A DNA stretch of 32,797 nucleotides, taken from NCBI GenBank assembly GCA_016288705.1, contig JAEELB010000093.1, positions 1-32,797 on the forward strand, in the 5' to 3' direction. Positions 8,027 to 18,900 of this stretch are shown in pieces. The position numbers were made by a program, and so were the translations under genes. The first letter of the stretch is position 1. Each line of letters starts with the position of its first letter. The stretch comes from Lachnospiraceae bacterium. Lineage in GTDB: Bacteria; Bacillota; Clostridia; Lachnospirales; Lachnospiraceae. Below the pieces are notes generated by a model, which did no database searches, was not told the origin of the DNA, and saw only the letters and a program-made list of their open reading frames with translations.

Positions 8027-8821
8027 ATGATCAACAACAATGCGGCAAATGTAAGCGTTGGAAAGCCCAAGGTTGGAGGCTCGATAAAGGTCGCACCTAT
8101 CGGAACGCCTCTTCCCACTGATGCGGTTTCAGCCCTTGATTCTGCGTTCGAGAACCTGGGCTTCATTTCCGATGCGGGAGTTACGAACAGCAATTCGGCT
8201 GAGACTGAGTCGATAAAGGAATGGGGAGGGACGACCGTACTGGTCACCCAGACCTCTAAGGAGGACACATTCCAGTATGCTCTGATAGAGGCTCTTAACA
8301 AGGTCGTTCTGAAACATGTGTACGGTGACGAAAACGTGTCAGGAGACCTGGAGACCGGGCTCACGGTTATAGCGAACAATAACCAGCAGGAAGAGCACTC
8401 CATCGTCATTGACATGATCCTCCAGGGTGGATACCTGAAGAGGATAGTCATCCCGAACGGCAGGGTCTCAAGTGTGGATACCATAACCTATGCCAGCAAT
8501 TCTGCCATAGCGTACAACACCACGCTCTTCTGTGCGCCGGATGATTCACAGTATGAGGCGACCCATTACGAGTACATCCAGAAGGCCACGACCCCGCCCG
8601 CACCCACGACCTACACGGTCACTTTCAACAGCAATGGCGGGTCAGAGGTCTCTTCCCAGACTGTCGAATCAGGCGGCAAGGTGACGGAACCCGAGGATCC
8701 CACGAAGGAGGATTACACCTTCGGAGGGTGGTACAAGGAGGACACGCTCACCACCGAATGGGATTTCACTAACGACACCGTATCCGGCAACACCACGCTT
8801 TATGCGAAGTGGACTTCATAA
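8027..8821 (+). CDS. Major tail tube protein with C-terminal InlB-type repeat
   Basis: 264 residues with GGAGG before the ATG. Residues 1-185 are a tail tube protein, and KVAPIGTPLPTDA near residue 23 and the order of genes fit. After a proline/threonine linker (ATTPPAPTTY) the last 65 residues form an InlB B-repeat (Listeria-Bacteroides repeat): YTVTFNSNGG, then GKVTEP, then FGGWYKED, and finally TTLYAKWTS. Such a domain would project from the outside of the tail tube, like the Ig-like domains of other phages, and may bind carbohydrate or cell surfaces. Confidence 0.85.
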   Translation: MINNNAANVSVGKPKVGGSIKVAPIGTPLPTDAVSALDSAFENLGFISDAGVTNSNSAETESIKEWGGTTVLVTQTSKEDTFQYALIEALNKVVLKHVYGDENVSGDLETGLTVIANNNQQEEHSIVIDMILQGGYLKRIVIPNGRVSSVDTITYASNSAIAYNTTLFCAPDDSQYEATHYEYIQKATTPPAPTTYTVTFNSNGGSEVSSQTVESGGKVTEPEDPTKEDYTFGGWYKEDTLTTEWDFTNDTVSGNTTLYAKWTS

Positions 8822-8830
8822 GGAGGGGAT

Positions 8831-9124
8831 ATGAAAGGCAAGACGAAAAGCGGGTTTAAGTTCGATGTCAACGAGGCGATGCTTGATGACTGGGAAACCG
8901 TGAAGGCGATCGCAGACATGGACAGCGGGGATGCTTCAAGGGCTATCCAGGGCGCGGTGAAATTCGTCAATATGGTCCTGGGAGAAGAAGAGAACCAGCT
9001 CATTGACCATATACGCAGCAAGAACGGGGGCGTGTGCCCCCGGGAGATCATGTTCAGGGAAGTCATGGAGATCATCAACTCGGTCAAAGAAACAAAAAAC
9101 TTACAGTCCTCGCAGGGTTCATAA
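8831..9124 (+). CDS. Tail assembly chaperone (gpG-like)
   Basis: 97 residues with AAGGAGG before the ATG, located between the tail tube and tape measure genes as tail assembly chaperones are. It is acidic and helical (NEAMLDDWETVKAIADMD). Near its end lies a classical -1 slippery heptamer, A AAA AAC at 9094-9100, in the correct phase. A shift there would add part of the following gpT-like reading frame, as in lambda G/GT. Confidence 0.75.
   Translation: MKGKTKSGFKFDVNEAMLDDWETVKAIADMDSGDASRAIQGAVKFVNMVLGEEENQLIDHIRSKNGGVCPREIMFREVMEIINSVKETKNLQSSQGS
9094..9100 (+). promoter_or_regulatory. Probable programmed -1 frameshift site
   Basis: A AAA AAC in the phase required for simultaneous slippage. 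The -1 frame continues with LTVLAGFINLDEDALICDFAE, which is the start of the gpT-like partner, but meets a TAA at 9163-9165. Base pairing downstream was not evaluated. Confidence 0.6.
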
Positions 9125-9201
9125 ACCTTGACGAGGACGCTTTGATCTGCGATTTTGCCGAATAATATCATATCTACGATTACAGGAGCCTACGGCCGTC
9201 A

Positions 9202-9477
9202 GTGTGTGCAACGCTGGCGGCCGGTTTGCGGGACGACTCCAGGATAATGATGAGGGCGGCAAACATGAAATTGAACACGAGGGAGCTGTTGCTTGCAAAG
9301 ATAGCAGACAGCCTGAACGTCCTGATCTGGCAGAACACCGAGGACGGGCACAAGGGGGTGAACATCCCCAAATCGATAATTGATGAGATCAACAGGGATC
9401 ACAGCAAGGACATTAAGGGCTTTGTGAGTGGGTCCGATTTCGAAGCCGAAAGGCAGAGGTTAATAAATGGCTACTGA
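9202..9477 (+). CDS. gpT-like tail chaperone partner (DUF5361-like), separated by an in-frame stop
   Basis: This frame is the -1 frame relative to the upstream chaperone. The family's sequence can be read from 9100 onward (NLDEDALICDFAE, stop, YHIYDYRSLRP, then ATLAAGLRDDSRI), so the recognisable protein begins before the TAA at 9163-9165. The part after the stop is about 104 residues; GTG 9202 or ATG 9247 could start it, but neither has an ideal ribosome site. Either a single base change has split the GT fusion, or the second half is made separately. The 3' end overlaps the tape measure start by 11 bases. Confidence 0.6.
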   Translation: MCATLAAGLRDDSRIMMRAANMKLNTRELLLAKIADSLNVLIWQNTEDGHKGVNIPKSIIDEINRDHSKDIKGFVSGSDFEAERQRLINGY

Positions 9478-12163
9478 GTTAGCAAAAGCATATGTACAGA
9501 TCATACCCAGTGCTGAGGGGATAAAGGGCAAACTCTCCGGGATAATGGACAGTGAGGCTTCTGCCGCAGGTAAGTCCAGCGGCTCGGCATTTTCAAGTTC
9601 CTTTGGCGGCATTGTGGCGGGTGCTGGGAAATTGGCCGCAGCTGCCTTCGGTGCGACTACGGTTGCGGCGGGCGCATTTGCCAAATCCGCTATTGATGCG
9701 GGAATGAGCTTTGACAAGTCAATGTCTCAGGTCGCTGCAACAATGGGCGACAATGCGAACAAGATGATCGAGTATAACGGTGAGACAACTGATTCCATGA
9801 GCGCCCTTCGGGATTATGCTCAGGAAATGGGGCGGACTACGGCATTTTCAGCAAGCCAAGCTGCAGATGCTTTGAACTACATGGCGCTTGCGGGATATGA
9901 TGCAGATACTTCCATGAAGATGTTGCCGAACGTGCTGAATCTTGCGGCGGCGGGAGGTATAGAACTTGCTACTGCATCTGATATGGTAACTGATGCACAG
10001 ACAGCACTGGGATTGAGTATAGATGAAACGTCCGCAATGGTTGATCAGATGGCTAAAGCGTCATCTATGTCTAATACGTCCGTTCAGCAGCTCGGTGATG
10101 CGTTTTTAACCGTCGGAGCCAATGCGAGGGGAATAAAAGGTGGGACACAAGAATTATCACAGGTACTTGGTGTGCTCGCTGACAACGGAATAAAAGGATC
10201 AGAGGCTGGTACGCATTTACGCAATATCATGCTTGCAATGAACCCCACCACAGATGCGGCTGTTGCAGCATGGAAAAGTCTTGGCGTAGAAGCATATGAT
10301 GCTGAAGGAAATCTCAAATCACTTCCTGGAGTATTTGTGGAACTTAATAACGCCATGGCAGACATGACATCGCAAGAAAAGAAAGAAACGCTTTCTGCAA
10401 TGTTTAATAAAACAGATTTAGCATCTGTTGAGGCTCTTCTGGGAACGGAAGCTGAAAGATTTGGGGAGTTGGCAAGAGGCATTAAAGCGGCTGGATTTAA
10501 CATTGACAGTTTCAAATCATCTTTTAAGGATCTTGGCGGAAACTTCGACCAAATACAAACGGCTGTCAATGCTTTAGGAGATGTTAACCTGACAGATAAT
10601 CTTCCCAGATACCTTGAATGGTGCGAGGGAGATGCACAGAAACTTGCAGAGGCAATGTATGAGGATTCGGATGCCTCTACTTCATATAATGATATAGTCA
10701 ATGCTTTAGGCGGAGATCTTAATGTATTACAGCAGGCTCTCGACAATACAACAGGCGCGGCACAGGCAATGGCGGACACTCAGCTGGACAATCTCTCGGG
10801 TGATATTACTATGTTCCAAAGTGCATTAGAGGGTCTTCAACTTGCTTTTCAAGAAACAGTGGACGGGCCTTTGCGTGAATTTGTGAAGTTTGGAACGGAA
10901 GGCATTTCCAGCATTACAGAAGCATTCAAATCAGGCGGCATTGAGGGCGCACTAAACGAGTTCAGCAACGTCTTGACAACAGGGCTCGATAAAATATTAA
11001 AAGGCTTGCCCGAGGGAGTAAAGGTGGTCACGGGGATAATTGAATCAATCGCGTCTCATCTTCCTGAATTGATGGCAACGCTTACCAACGCCCTGATAGA
11101 TGCGCTTCCGCCCGTTATTGATGGAATCGTAAAAGTGGTACCTGACATAATCAAGGCATTGACGCAGCTTATAGTAATAATTTCCGGAAGACTGCCTGAG
11201 ATCATAGTTCCTCTTATCAAAGCCATCCCACAGATAATCCCACCACTTGTGCAGGGGTTGATGACAGCCCTTCCAGCATTGATCAACGGGATAATCCAGC
11301 TTCAGTTGGGGATTGTAAATGCATTGCCCCAGATTATTCCACCCATACTCGATGCGCTTCCCGACATAGTTGCGATGATCGTTGCAGGTCTTATGGACTG
11401 CCTGCCCCAGCTCATAATAGGAATCGTTCAGGTGAATGTGGCGCTCGCAGCTGCCATCGTCCAAAACATTCCCCTGTTCCTGGAAGCAATCGGACAGATT
11501 TTCACAAGCGTCATAGGGGTAATTGCAGAAAAGACTGCTGACATCCGGGCAAAGATAGCAGAGACAGCATCGAACGTAGTGACGACCATTCAGACATTCT
11601 TGTCGCCATATAACCTGGGCTTCATAGTCGGTCAGGCTATAGCGAGCATAGGAACCGCATTTGAGAATCTGATCCCCAAAACGAAGGAAGTGTTCGAGAA
11701 GGCTCTGGACAAGGTAAAAGATTTTGGCAAGCGGCTTAAGTCTGAAGGACCTGAAATGGCGAAGACCTTCGTAAAAGATTTTCTGAATTCTTTCAAGGAA
11801 TTGGGCAGCGGTCTTTACAAGGCCGGATTGGAAGCGATTGATAGTCTGTGGAAAGGGATCTCCGAAAAATGGGGCTGGCTCAAGGATCAGGTCAAGGGGA
11901 TGGTATCTTCCCTGACTCAGGGAATAAAGGATGGATTCAATGGTGCTGGATCTTCCAATTCAAGTACCGCGTCAACCACGGCAAAGGCAGTGGGAAGCAC
12001 GAGCGCCCGGAGCGCAACTGCATTAAGGGCGACTTCTGTGACGAATGAGACCTCCAACACATTCAACAACACTATCACTGTTAATGGTGCCCAGGATCCC
12101 GAGGCATGGACGCGGGGATTTGTCCGCACCCTTAACAGGCAGGCCATTATGGCAAACGGGTAA
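9467..12163 (+). CDS. Tail tape measure protein
   Basis: 898 residues. It sets tail length and enters the host envelope during DNA injection. Residues 80-300 form the TP901-type tail tape measure domain (MGRTTAFSASQAADALNYM, then AAGGIELATASDMVTDAQT). Residues 480-680 contain a long stretch of hydrophobic, proline-spaced repeats of the LPEIIVPLIKAIPQIIPPL type, with membrane-like hydrophobicity. The C-terminus has a serine/threonine-rich linker. The middle of the gene (about 9700-10900) is more AT-rich than its ends, which hints at mosaic origin. Confidence 0.9.
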   Translation: MATELAKAYVQIIPSAEGIKGKLSGIMDSEASAAGKSSGSAFSSSFGGIVAGAGKLAAAAFGATTVAAGAFAKSAIDAGMSFDKSMSQVAATMGDNANKMIEYNGETTDSMSALRDYAQEMGRTTAFSASQAADALNYMALAGYDADTSMKMLPNVLNLAAAGGIELATASDMVTDAQTALGLSIDETSAMVDQMAKASSMSNTSVQQLGDAFLTVGANARGIKGGTQELSQVLGVLADNGIKGSEAGTHLRNIMLAMNPTTDAAVAAWKSLGVEAYDAEGNLKSLPGVFVELNNAMADMTSQEKKETLSAMFNKTDLASVEALLGTEAERFGELARGIKAAGFNIDSFKSSFKDLGGNFDQIQTAVNALGDVNLTDNLPRYLEWCEGDAQKLAEAMYEDSDASTSYNDIVNALGGDLNVLQQALDNTTGAAQAMADTQLDNLSGDITMFQSALEGLQLAFQETVDGPLREFVKFGTEGISSITEAFKSGGIEGALNEFSNVLTTGLDKILKGLPEGVKVVTGIIESIASHLPELMATLTNALIDALPPVIDGIVKVVPDIIKALTQLIVIISGRLPEIIVPLIKAIPQIIPPLVQGLMTALPALINGIIQLQLGIVNALPQIIPPILDALPDIVAMIVAGLMDCLPQLIIGIVQVNVALAAAIVQNIPLFLEAIGQIFTSVIGVIAEKTADIRAKIAETASNVVTTIQTFLSPYNLGFIVGQAIASIGTAFENLIPKTKEVFEKALDKVKDFGKRLKSEGPEMAKTFVKDFLNSFKELGSGLYKAGLEAIDSLWKGISEKWGWLKDQVKGMVSSLTQGIKDGFNGAGSSNSSTASTTAKAVGSTSARSATALRATSVTNETSNTFNNTITVNGAQDPEAWTRGFVRTLNRQAIMANG

Positions 12164-12169
12164 AGGCAA

Positions 12170-15001
12170 ATGGCGACAAAATACTATTGTGAGAACTTAT
12201 CAATTAAAAGGGATAATGCGACTGTAACGTTTGGATGGTCGCTGCCCTCAGGGCAGAACCCCCAGAAGACGGGCACACTGCAATACAAACTCGTGACCGA
12301 CGGAAAGGCTGCCAAAAAGGTCAAGTGGGTATCGGTGAAGCTCACGGGGACAGAACTCTGCCCTACCTCGGCCACGATCACCCTGAACCCTGCCCTTTAT
12401 TATCCCGCCACCGAGGTCAGGCTGGATTCGATAGAATGGCAGGTCAAGACCAAGGGCGGAACGTACCAGGCAGGCCCGTCATTTACATTTGACACTCCCG
12501 AAAAGCCGCAGCTTGAAGTGGACGGAGATATGTTCATTTGGGCGAGCGCACAGGATTTCTATCAGAACTCAATTTACTTTCAGGACGTGGAGTACCAGAC
12601 TACGAACAGCGCCTCAGAAACGGAACCCGACTGGACAGCATCCAGCGTGGAGACCGGGACGGGGACATCATCAGGCTCCCAGTCTTACACGAGCGACGTG
12701 GACGGCTACAGATGGTTCAGGGTAAGGGTCCGCGGAGTGCACGGCCCATCGGAATGGGCAACCGGGCACAAATCACATTCGGCACCATATACCGCATCAG
12801 AGGTATCCGGTACACTGAACGGAAACATCCTGAGCGTATCCTTTAAGGCGTCTTCAAAGGTCGAGGAGGCCAGGGCATATTACGCCATCGCAACGCCGGG
12901 CGCAGGTTATTCCTGTCCTTCCGGGGCCACCTGGGAACCGCTGGCCACATCCGCACAGGTAAGCATGTCGGACACGAATACGATCAGCGGAGTGCTCCCG
13001 GATCTGCCCGGAGCAGACGAGGCCCTGTGGGTGAGAGTCGATCTGGTGAACACCACCACGGCCACAGGGAATATCGTCAGAGTGGCGGAAGGAGATCTCA
13101 CAGCTCCCACGATAAACTCGTTCACACCGGACACGGAAAACAAACAGATCACCATAACCTTTACCAATAACAGCACTGTGCCCGGAGTGTATGTGGCAGC
13201 GGTCAGGTCGGACAGGACACCGCTTAAGACTGTGGACGCAGCTACGGGGGAGATCACTTTTGATTATGAAAATTACAATAACGCGAACTTTGGCTTGTTT
13301 GTGTATTATGGCAGCGTTACATCACCGACCGCACAGTCCGTCATCGTATGGCAGGCCACTGATCCCACCCTTCCCGTAAAGCCTTCCAACGTATCTGTCG
13401 AGAAGAAAGAAGGGACAGGGAAAGTTCAGGTGTCCTGGGAGACGGGGTGGAGCCTTGCGGAAGCCACGGAGATCACGTGGGCTGACGATATGGATGCCTG
13501 GGGCAGCAACAAGCAGCCCGAGAGCTATATAGTAAGAGGGACGGATGCCACAAGCTGGCTCATTACCGGCCTTGCACAGGGGAAAAAGTGGTACTTCAGG
13601 GTGAGATCCATCAATGAGACCGAAGAGGTTGAGGGACCGTGGAGTGATACGATCCCGGTCAATCTGTCAGAAACGCCTGATGCTCCTGCCGTATGGGCAG
13701 AGAATGATGTGATCGCACCGGGTGGCTCCATAGAGCTCGGATGGGCATATGTCACCCGGGACAGCACTCCCCAGAAGGCCGCATACATTTATGTGGACAA
13801 TGACCCCGAGATCGCGCAAACGGTCGAAGGCAGTGCACAGTCCATATCATTTACTCCGGAATGGAACACCGGAACAGCACATACCATAAAAATAAGGACT
13901 CTTTCGGAATCCGGGAACCTGTCCGATTTCTCCGACAGCGTGACCGTGACTGTCGCAAATGCCCCGAGCATTACGGTGAGTACCAACCTGTCAAACGGTC
14001 AGCTCCTGGCTATGCCGCTTTCGGTGTCGGCAGCAGGAGCAGGAGACGGAGGGACCACAAGCGTCACGATAAAACGGTACGGTTCGTTTGTGGCGACCCG
14101 GCCTGACGGGGAAACTTCGGACGGCTTCGACGGAGAGACTATCTATACAGGGTCATTCACCGGGGAGGTGAGCAATCTATCAATAACTCCTGACGATCTG
14201 ACAGGCCGGCTGGATGATAAGTGCAGGTACGTTCTTATTTGCGCTGTTTCAGACAGTCTCGGACAGACAGCCACATCGGAGACGGTGTTCACAGTTGTCT
14301 GGACGCGTCAGCCTGAAGTGCCGGAAGCAACGGTCACGGTTGATGAGGAAAACGGTATCGCGGTCATAACAGTTGATGAGCCGGACGGGTATGAAGCCGG
14401 TGACTACTGCGACATTTACAGGCTGTCAAAGGACAAGCCGGAGCTGATCATCTCCGGAGGATCCTTTGATACGGAGTACGTGGATCCGTTCCCGGCATCC
14501 GGAGGCGGCTACCGGTGCGTGAATGTCACTTCAAACGGAGACTATATCGGGGAAGTCTTCAACGCATGGGTTGATGTCTCACATGAGATGAAGATCAACG
14601 AAGTGGTCATAGATTTTGATGGGGATCAGCAGGTAAGGCTCCCGTATAACATCGATCTCGGCTCCAAGTGGAAGAAGGACTTTGAGAGGACGGTCTACCT
14701 GAACGGATCGGTGCAGGGAGACTGGAACAAGGGGATCACAAGGGATGTCACTGTAAACACGGTCGTCCTGAAAGCGGATGATGAACGGATCCGGATCATG
14801 AGGCAGCTTGCGGATTATGCCGGGATCTGCCACGTAAGAACCCCTGAGGGATCGAGCTACGCCGCCGACATACAGATAAGCGAGTCGGGGAGCTACGGGA
14901 GCGAGCTCGTGTCATACGATCTGACAGTTTCAAAGGTGCAGCCCCAGGGCTATGACGGAATGACTCTTGCCGACTGGCAGGATGATCAGGAAGAGGGATA
15001 A
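12170..15001 (+). CDS. Large tail protein with fibronectin III-like domains
   Basis: 943 residues, GC-rich, between the tape measure and a baseplate hub-like gene. Several segments have fibronectin type III character, for example KPSNVSVEKKEGTGKVQVSW near residue 403 and ARGTD...YFRVRSINETEEVEGPWSD near 460-500. The C-terminal 140 residues differ, with KINEVVIDFDGDQQVRLPY and VSYDLTVSKVQPQGYDGMT. Position suggests a distal tail or baseplate component, and the repeated beta domains would extend outward. No enzymatic motif is seen. The exact structural role is inferred from order only. Confidence 0.65.
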   Translation: MATKYYCENLSIKRDNATVTFGWSLPSGQNPQKTGTLQYKLVTDGKAAKKVKWVSVKLTGTELCPTSATITLNPALYYPATEVRLDSIEWQVKTKGGTYQAGPSFTFDTPEKPQLEVDGDMFIWASAQDFYQNSIYFQDVEYQTTNSASETEPDWTASSVETGTGTSSGSQSYTSDVDGYRWFRVRVRGVHGPSEWATGHKSHSAPYTASEVSGTLNGNILSVSFKASSKVEEARAYYAIATPGAGYSCPSGATWEPLATSAQVSMSDTNTISGVLPDLPGADEALWVRVDLVNTTTATGNIVRVAEGDLTAPTINSFTPDTENKQITITFTNNSTVPGVYVAAVRSDRTPLKTVDAATGEITFDYENYNNANFGLFVYYGSVTSPTAQSVIVWQATDPTLPVKPSNVSVEKKEGTGKVQVSWETGWSLAEATEITWADDMDAWGSNKQPESYIVRGTDATSWLITGLAQGKKWYFRVRSINETEEVEGPWSDTIPVNLSETPDAPAVWAENDVIAPGGSIELGWAYVTRDSTPQKAAYIYVDNDPEIAQTVEGSAQSISFTPEWNTGTAHTIKIRTLSESGNLSDFSDSVTVTVANAPSITVSTNLSNGQLLAMPLSVSAAGAGDGGTTSVTIKRYGSFVATRPDGETSDGFDGETIYTGSFTGEVSNLSITPDDLTGRLDDKCRYVLICAVSDSLGQTATSETVFTVVWTRQPEVPEATVTVDEENGIAVITVDEPDGYEAGDYCDIYRLSKDKPELIISGGSFDTEYVDPFPASGGGYRCVNVTSNGDYIGEVFNAWVDVSHEMKINEVVIDFDGDQQVRLPYNIDLGSKWKKDFERTVYLNGSVQGDWNKGITRDVTVNTVVLKADDERIRIMRQLADYAGICHVRTPEGSSYAADIQISESGSYGSELVSYDLTVSKVQPQGYDGMTLADWQDDQEEG

Positions 15002-15985
15002 ATGGACTGGAGATCAGGATTTACAGCCGAATACCATCTGTTCGTCGTAAACCCGGACACGTGGGAGGATGAACGGGAGATACCAATGAAGTCGGGGTCC
15101 ATATCCCGAAGTCTTGACGGGAACCTCGCTGAAAGCGCCACGCTTGAACTGACGGAAGACATCAAAGAGTCGTGGGTCAGAGCGTACCTTGTGGCCAGGC
15201 AGGACGGCTCGATAGAAAGGATTCCTCTTTTCACGGGGCTTACATCGGTGCCGAAAAGGGATATAGACGGGCGGAGGGAGTCATATAGTGTGGACTGCTA
15301 CTCCGTCCTTAAGCCCGCCTCGGACAGGATGACGCAGCTCGGAGAATACGTGCTGGCAGGCACACAGGCGGCCGGAAAGGCGGCAGAGTACCTGAAGAAA
15401 ACCGGGATAAGAGTGGAATACGCAGGGAACTCTCCCGCTCTGGCCGATTCCATCGTTGCGGAATCCGGAGAAACGTACCTCACCATGGCACTGAAGCTCA
15501 TTGACGCCATCGGATGGCATCTCAGGATCAGCGGAAGCGGAAAAGTAAGCATAGAACCCTACACAAACGATGTCAGGGCTTCATTCTCCGGACTCGACGC
15601 GGACGTGGTAGAGCCCGAAGTGTCTGACTCCAGGGACTGGTACAGCTGCCCGAACGTGCTGAGGGTAGTCGGGAGCAGCCATTCTGTCACAGTGAGGGAT
15701 GATGCAGCGGTCAGATCGAGAGGGCGTGAAATATGGGCCGAGGAATCAGTAACGGAGACACAAAGCGAAAGCCTTACTGATTATGCGAGACGAAGGCTTG
15801 CCGAATTACAGCAGGCCACAAAGACCATTGAGTATACAAGACGGTTCAACCCTGATGTCAGGCCGGGGGATCTGATAAGGGTAAGTTATCCCGGGATCGG
15901 GATAGACGGCAAATACAGGGTAATATCTCAGGACATAGAGCTGTCTTACGGATGCAGAACAGGCGAGGTTTCCTATGAACAGTAA
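15002..15985 (+). CDS. Baseplate hub-like protein
   Basis: 327 residues, starting directly after the previous stop. FTGLTSVPKRDIDGRRESYSV near residue 76, a long middle domain, and the C-terminal pattern NPDVRPGDLIRVSYPGIG followed by YRVISQDIELSYG fit hub proteins of the gp27/XkdQ group, which close the tail tube and attach fibres. The end overlaps the fibre gene by 11 bases. The family call is by motif memory and gene order. Confidence 0.65.
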   Translation: MDWRSGFTAEYHLFVVNPDTWEDEREIPMKSGSISRSLDGNLAESATLELTEDIKESWVRAYLVARQDGSIERIPLFTGLTSVPKRDIDGRRESYSVDCYSVLKPASDRMTQLGEYVLAGTQAAGKAAEYLKKTGIRVEYAGNSPALADSIVAESGETYLTMALKLIDAIGWHLRISGSGKVSIEPYTNDVRASFSGLDADVVEPEVSDSRDWYSCPNVLRVVGSSHSVTVRDDAAVRSRGREIWAEESVTETQSESLTDYARRRLAELQQATKTIEYTRRFNPDVRPGDLIRVSYPGIGIDGKYRVISQDIELSYGCRTGEVSYEQ

Positions 15986-18900
15986 TATCAGAGATTTCAT
16001 AAAGGCCATACAGAATGCAAATAAAACTGCTACTTCTGCTTACGACACGGCAGCGAGGGTCACAAGAGTGGAAGGCAGCACAGCGTGGGTCCACGTCGAA
16101 GGAGGCGTTGAGGAGACCCCTGTCGAGATGTCCATCTCCTGTGAGCCCGGGGATGATGTCAGGGTCCGCATAAATAAGGGCGCTGCATATATCATCGGTA
16201 ATAATACCAACCCGCCGACGAATGACAAGGCCGCAGTCCAGCAGGTCATGAACATATCTCAGATAGCCAGACAGACAGCCACAAAGGCGTATGAATACCT
16301 TCAGTCTCTTTTTGATGAGTTGAGCAAATACGTGGCAAAGGGCACCAGCAGCATAGGCATACTGTCAGAGGTGATGACGAAGACCGAGGACGGGGTGGAG
16401 ATTTACCAGAATAAAGAGCACGGGGCATTCTACGTGAATGTTTCAGATGACGGATTGAAGGTTGAAAGAGACGATAATGGCTCCGCAGATGAATGGGCGC
16501 ATATATCTGATCATGTGACATTTGGAAAAAGGAGTGGAAACACCATCGGACCGTATTCGTTTTCACATGGTTTTTCCAATGCGTCTGGTTATGCGGCCTT
16601 TTCAGAAGGAACAGGCTCGACCGCTTCTAATATAGGCGCACATGCCGAGGGAGCTTCGATGGCTTCCGGTCCGTATTCTCACGCAGAAAATGCCGGCAAT
16701 ACCGCTTCTGGTGAGTACTCTCATGCTGAGGGATCCGGATCTCAAGCCATAGGTGCAAAATCGCATGCGGAAGGGGCGTCGATCGCAGAGGGGGGGAATT
16801 CTCATGCTGAAGGTACGACAAGAGCAAAAGGTGATTACTCCCACGCCGAAGGAAGCGGATCTGCGGCTTACGGGGCTCAATCACATGCGGAGGGCTATAG
16901 CATTGCTGGAGATGCAAACGATGGAACTAAAGGGTTTAGAGCTCATGCTGAAGGGATGAGTACAGCTACCGGGGATTATTCCCATGCCGAAGGGTACAAC
17001 ACACTTGCCGGAGGAGCCCATTCTCACGCTGAAGGATCCGGGACTCAGGCTCTCGGAGAGAATTCACATGCCGGCGGAGCGAATACTACCGCGGGTTACG
17101 CCAATCAAACAGTTGTTGGTTTTTCGAATGTAAACAGGGGCGATACTATATTTGAAGTTGGTGGCGGAAGCCAGCAAGGTGGCGGGAACGCCTTTGATGT
17201 AACTTCGGATGGATTTATACGTACAGGTTATGGCTATACAAAGATCGCTTTCGGAGTAAATCCGGATCCGGCAAAAAACGAGTACGGATATTATATACCT
17301 AATGGGAACTCGTATACTTTCGTCCCCTGGATCACTCAGGACACGACATACACCGCAGGAACAAATATTGATATTACAAATAATGTCATTTCTGCTCCAA
17401 ATGTAGCACCGATAGTAAACGGTAAGGTCCCGGAACAGTACCTCCCGTCATATGTTGACGACGTAATCGAGGGCTATTACAACTCAACAGACGGAAAATT
17501 CTACGAAGAATCCACTTATCAGACAGAGATCGCAGGTGAAAGAGGGAAGATCTATATTTCCCTTGATACTGACAAGTCATATCGATGGAGCGGGACTGTA
17601 TTTGTTGAATTGACCTCAGGAGGCGTGGTATACTCCGCCGGATCCGGTATTGATATTTCGGCCACAAATGAGATCAGCGCGGATAACACAATAGCCAGGA
17701 TGACGGATCTGTCCGGATATTTACCCCTGGCCGGCGGAACAATGGCTGGTGCAATAAATAGTCAAAATATTGTACCGGCGACAGACGATTCGTATCGTTT
17801 GGGAAGCTCCACCAGCAAGTACAATAGTGCATATGTGAAGCGTATATACAATCTGGCAAGTATTGAGAGTACGACAGATGGAAGTAAAAGACTTCTTGTT
17901 CCGGCTAAATCAGGTACTATTGCTGTAAACGAGGATCTGCCGAATGTCGTTGGAAATCTAATAGCTGTCAATCCGGTTTTGACGAGCGGAACGCTTATAG
18001 CAAACGTCACTATCAGCGGAGTTTCGACAAACCTTTACGCACCATCTGGCGGGTCTTCTTACACCGCCGGCGACGGAATTGATATTTCCAACGACGAAAT
18101 TTCAGTCGATAGTACAATCGCCAGAGTCTCTGCTATTCCAGACGAGCTTGCCGATCTTGCAGACGACAGCACCCATAGACTCGTAACAGATACGGAAAAG
18201 AGTACGTGGAACGGGAAGCAGGGTGCTCTTACTGCTGGTACTGGTGTTGCGCTGTCTTCTGCGAATACAATTTCTATAAAGTATTATGGCTCACATGCTG
18301 AAGCTGCATCTGGAGGGGCAAACAATAATAAACGTGAAGGAATGGCTGATTCTGGAGACGGTATGTTCCTAACCGGATCGTATAACGATTCAAACGCGCC
18401 ATATACTTATGGAAACATTATAAACATTAATGGTGGCGGAACTGGACAGTTGTTCCTTGGCTGGAGAGGAGATAGCAACACGGGTCCTCTTTATTATCGT
18501 TCGCATAGAGATAACGCGTCAGCAGCCTGGGGTCCTTGGAAGCAAATAGCTTATACCAGTGATATTCCATCAGTTGGAAATGGAACGCTTACTATTCAGA
18601 AAAACGGAACGAATGTCCAAACTTTTACCGCCAATCAATCAGGGAATGCTACAGCGAATATAGTTGTGCCGTTTGATTACAACGCAACAACAGTAGGAAA
18701 CGACGACCAAGGTTTCAAAGGAGCTCCGCATTACGGAACATTTAACAGCAGTTCTTCAGTAGGGACGCTAATGGGCGATGACGGCGTATATATGTTTTTG
18801 CCATATCAGACAAATAGCCTTTCTTATGGGTTCGTTCTTGCCTGCAACGATGACGGAAACCAATTCTATTTAGGATCGCTGACTGGAGACGACGATGACG

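Noticed and set aside
10084..10779. 231-residue reverse-strand frame in the tape measure gene
   Set aside because: Antisense of a clear tape measure domain; its Ser- and Ala-rich composition is that expected from antisense reading.
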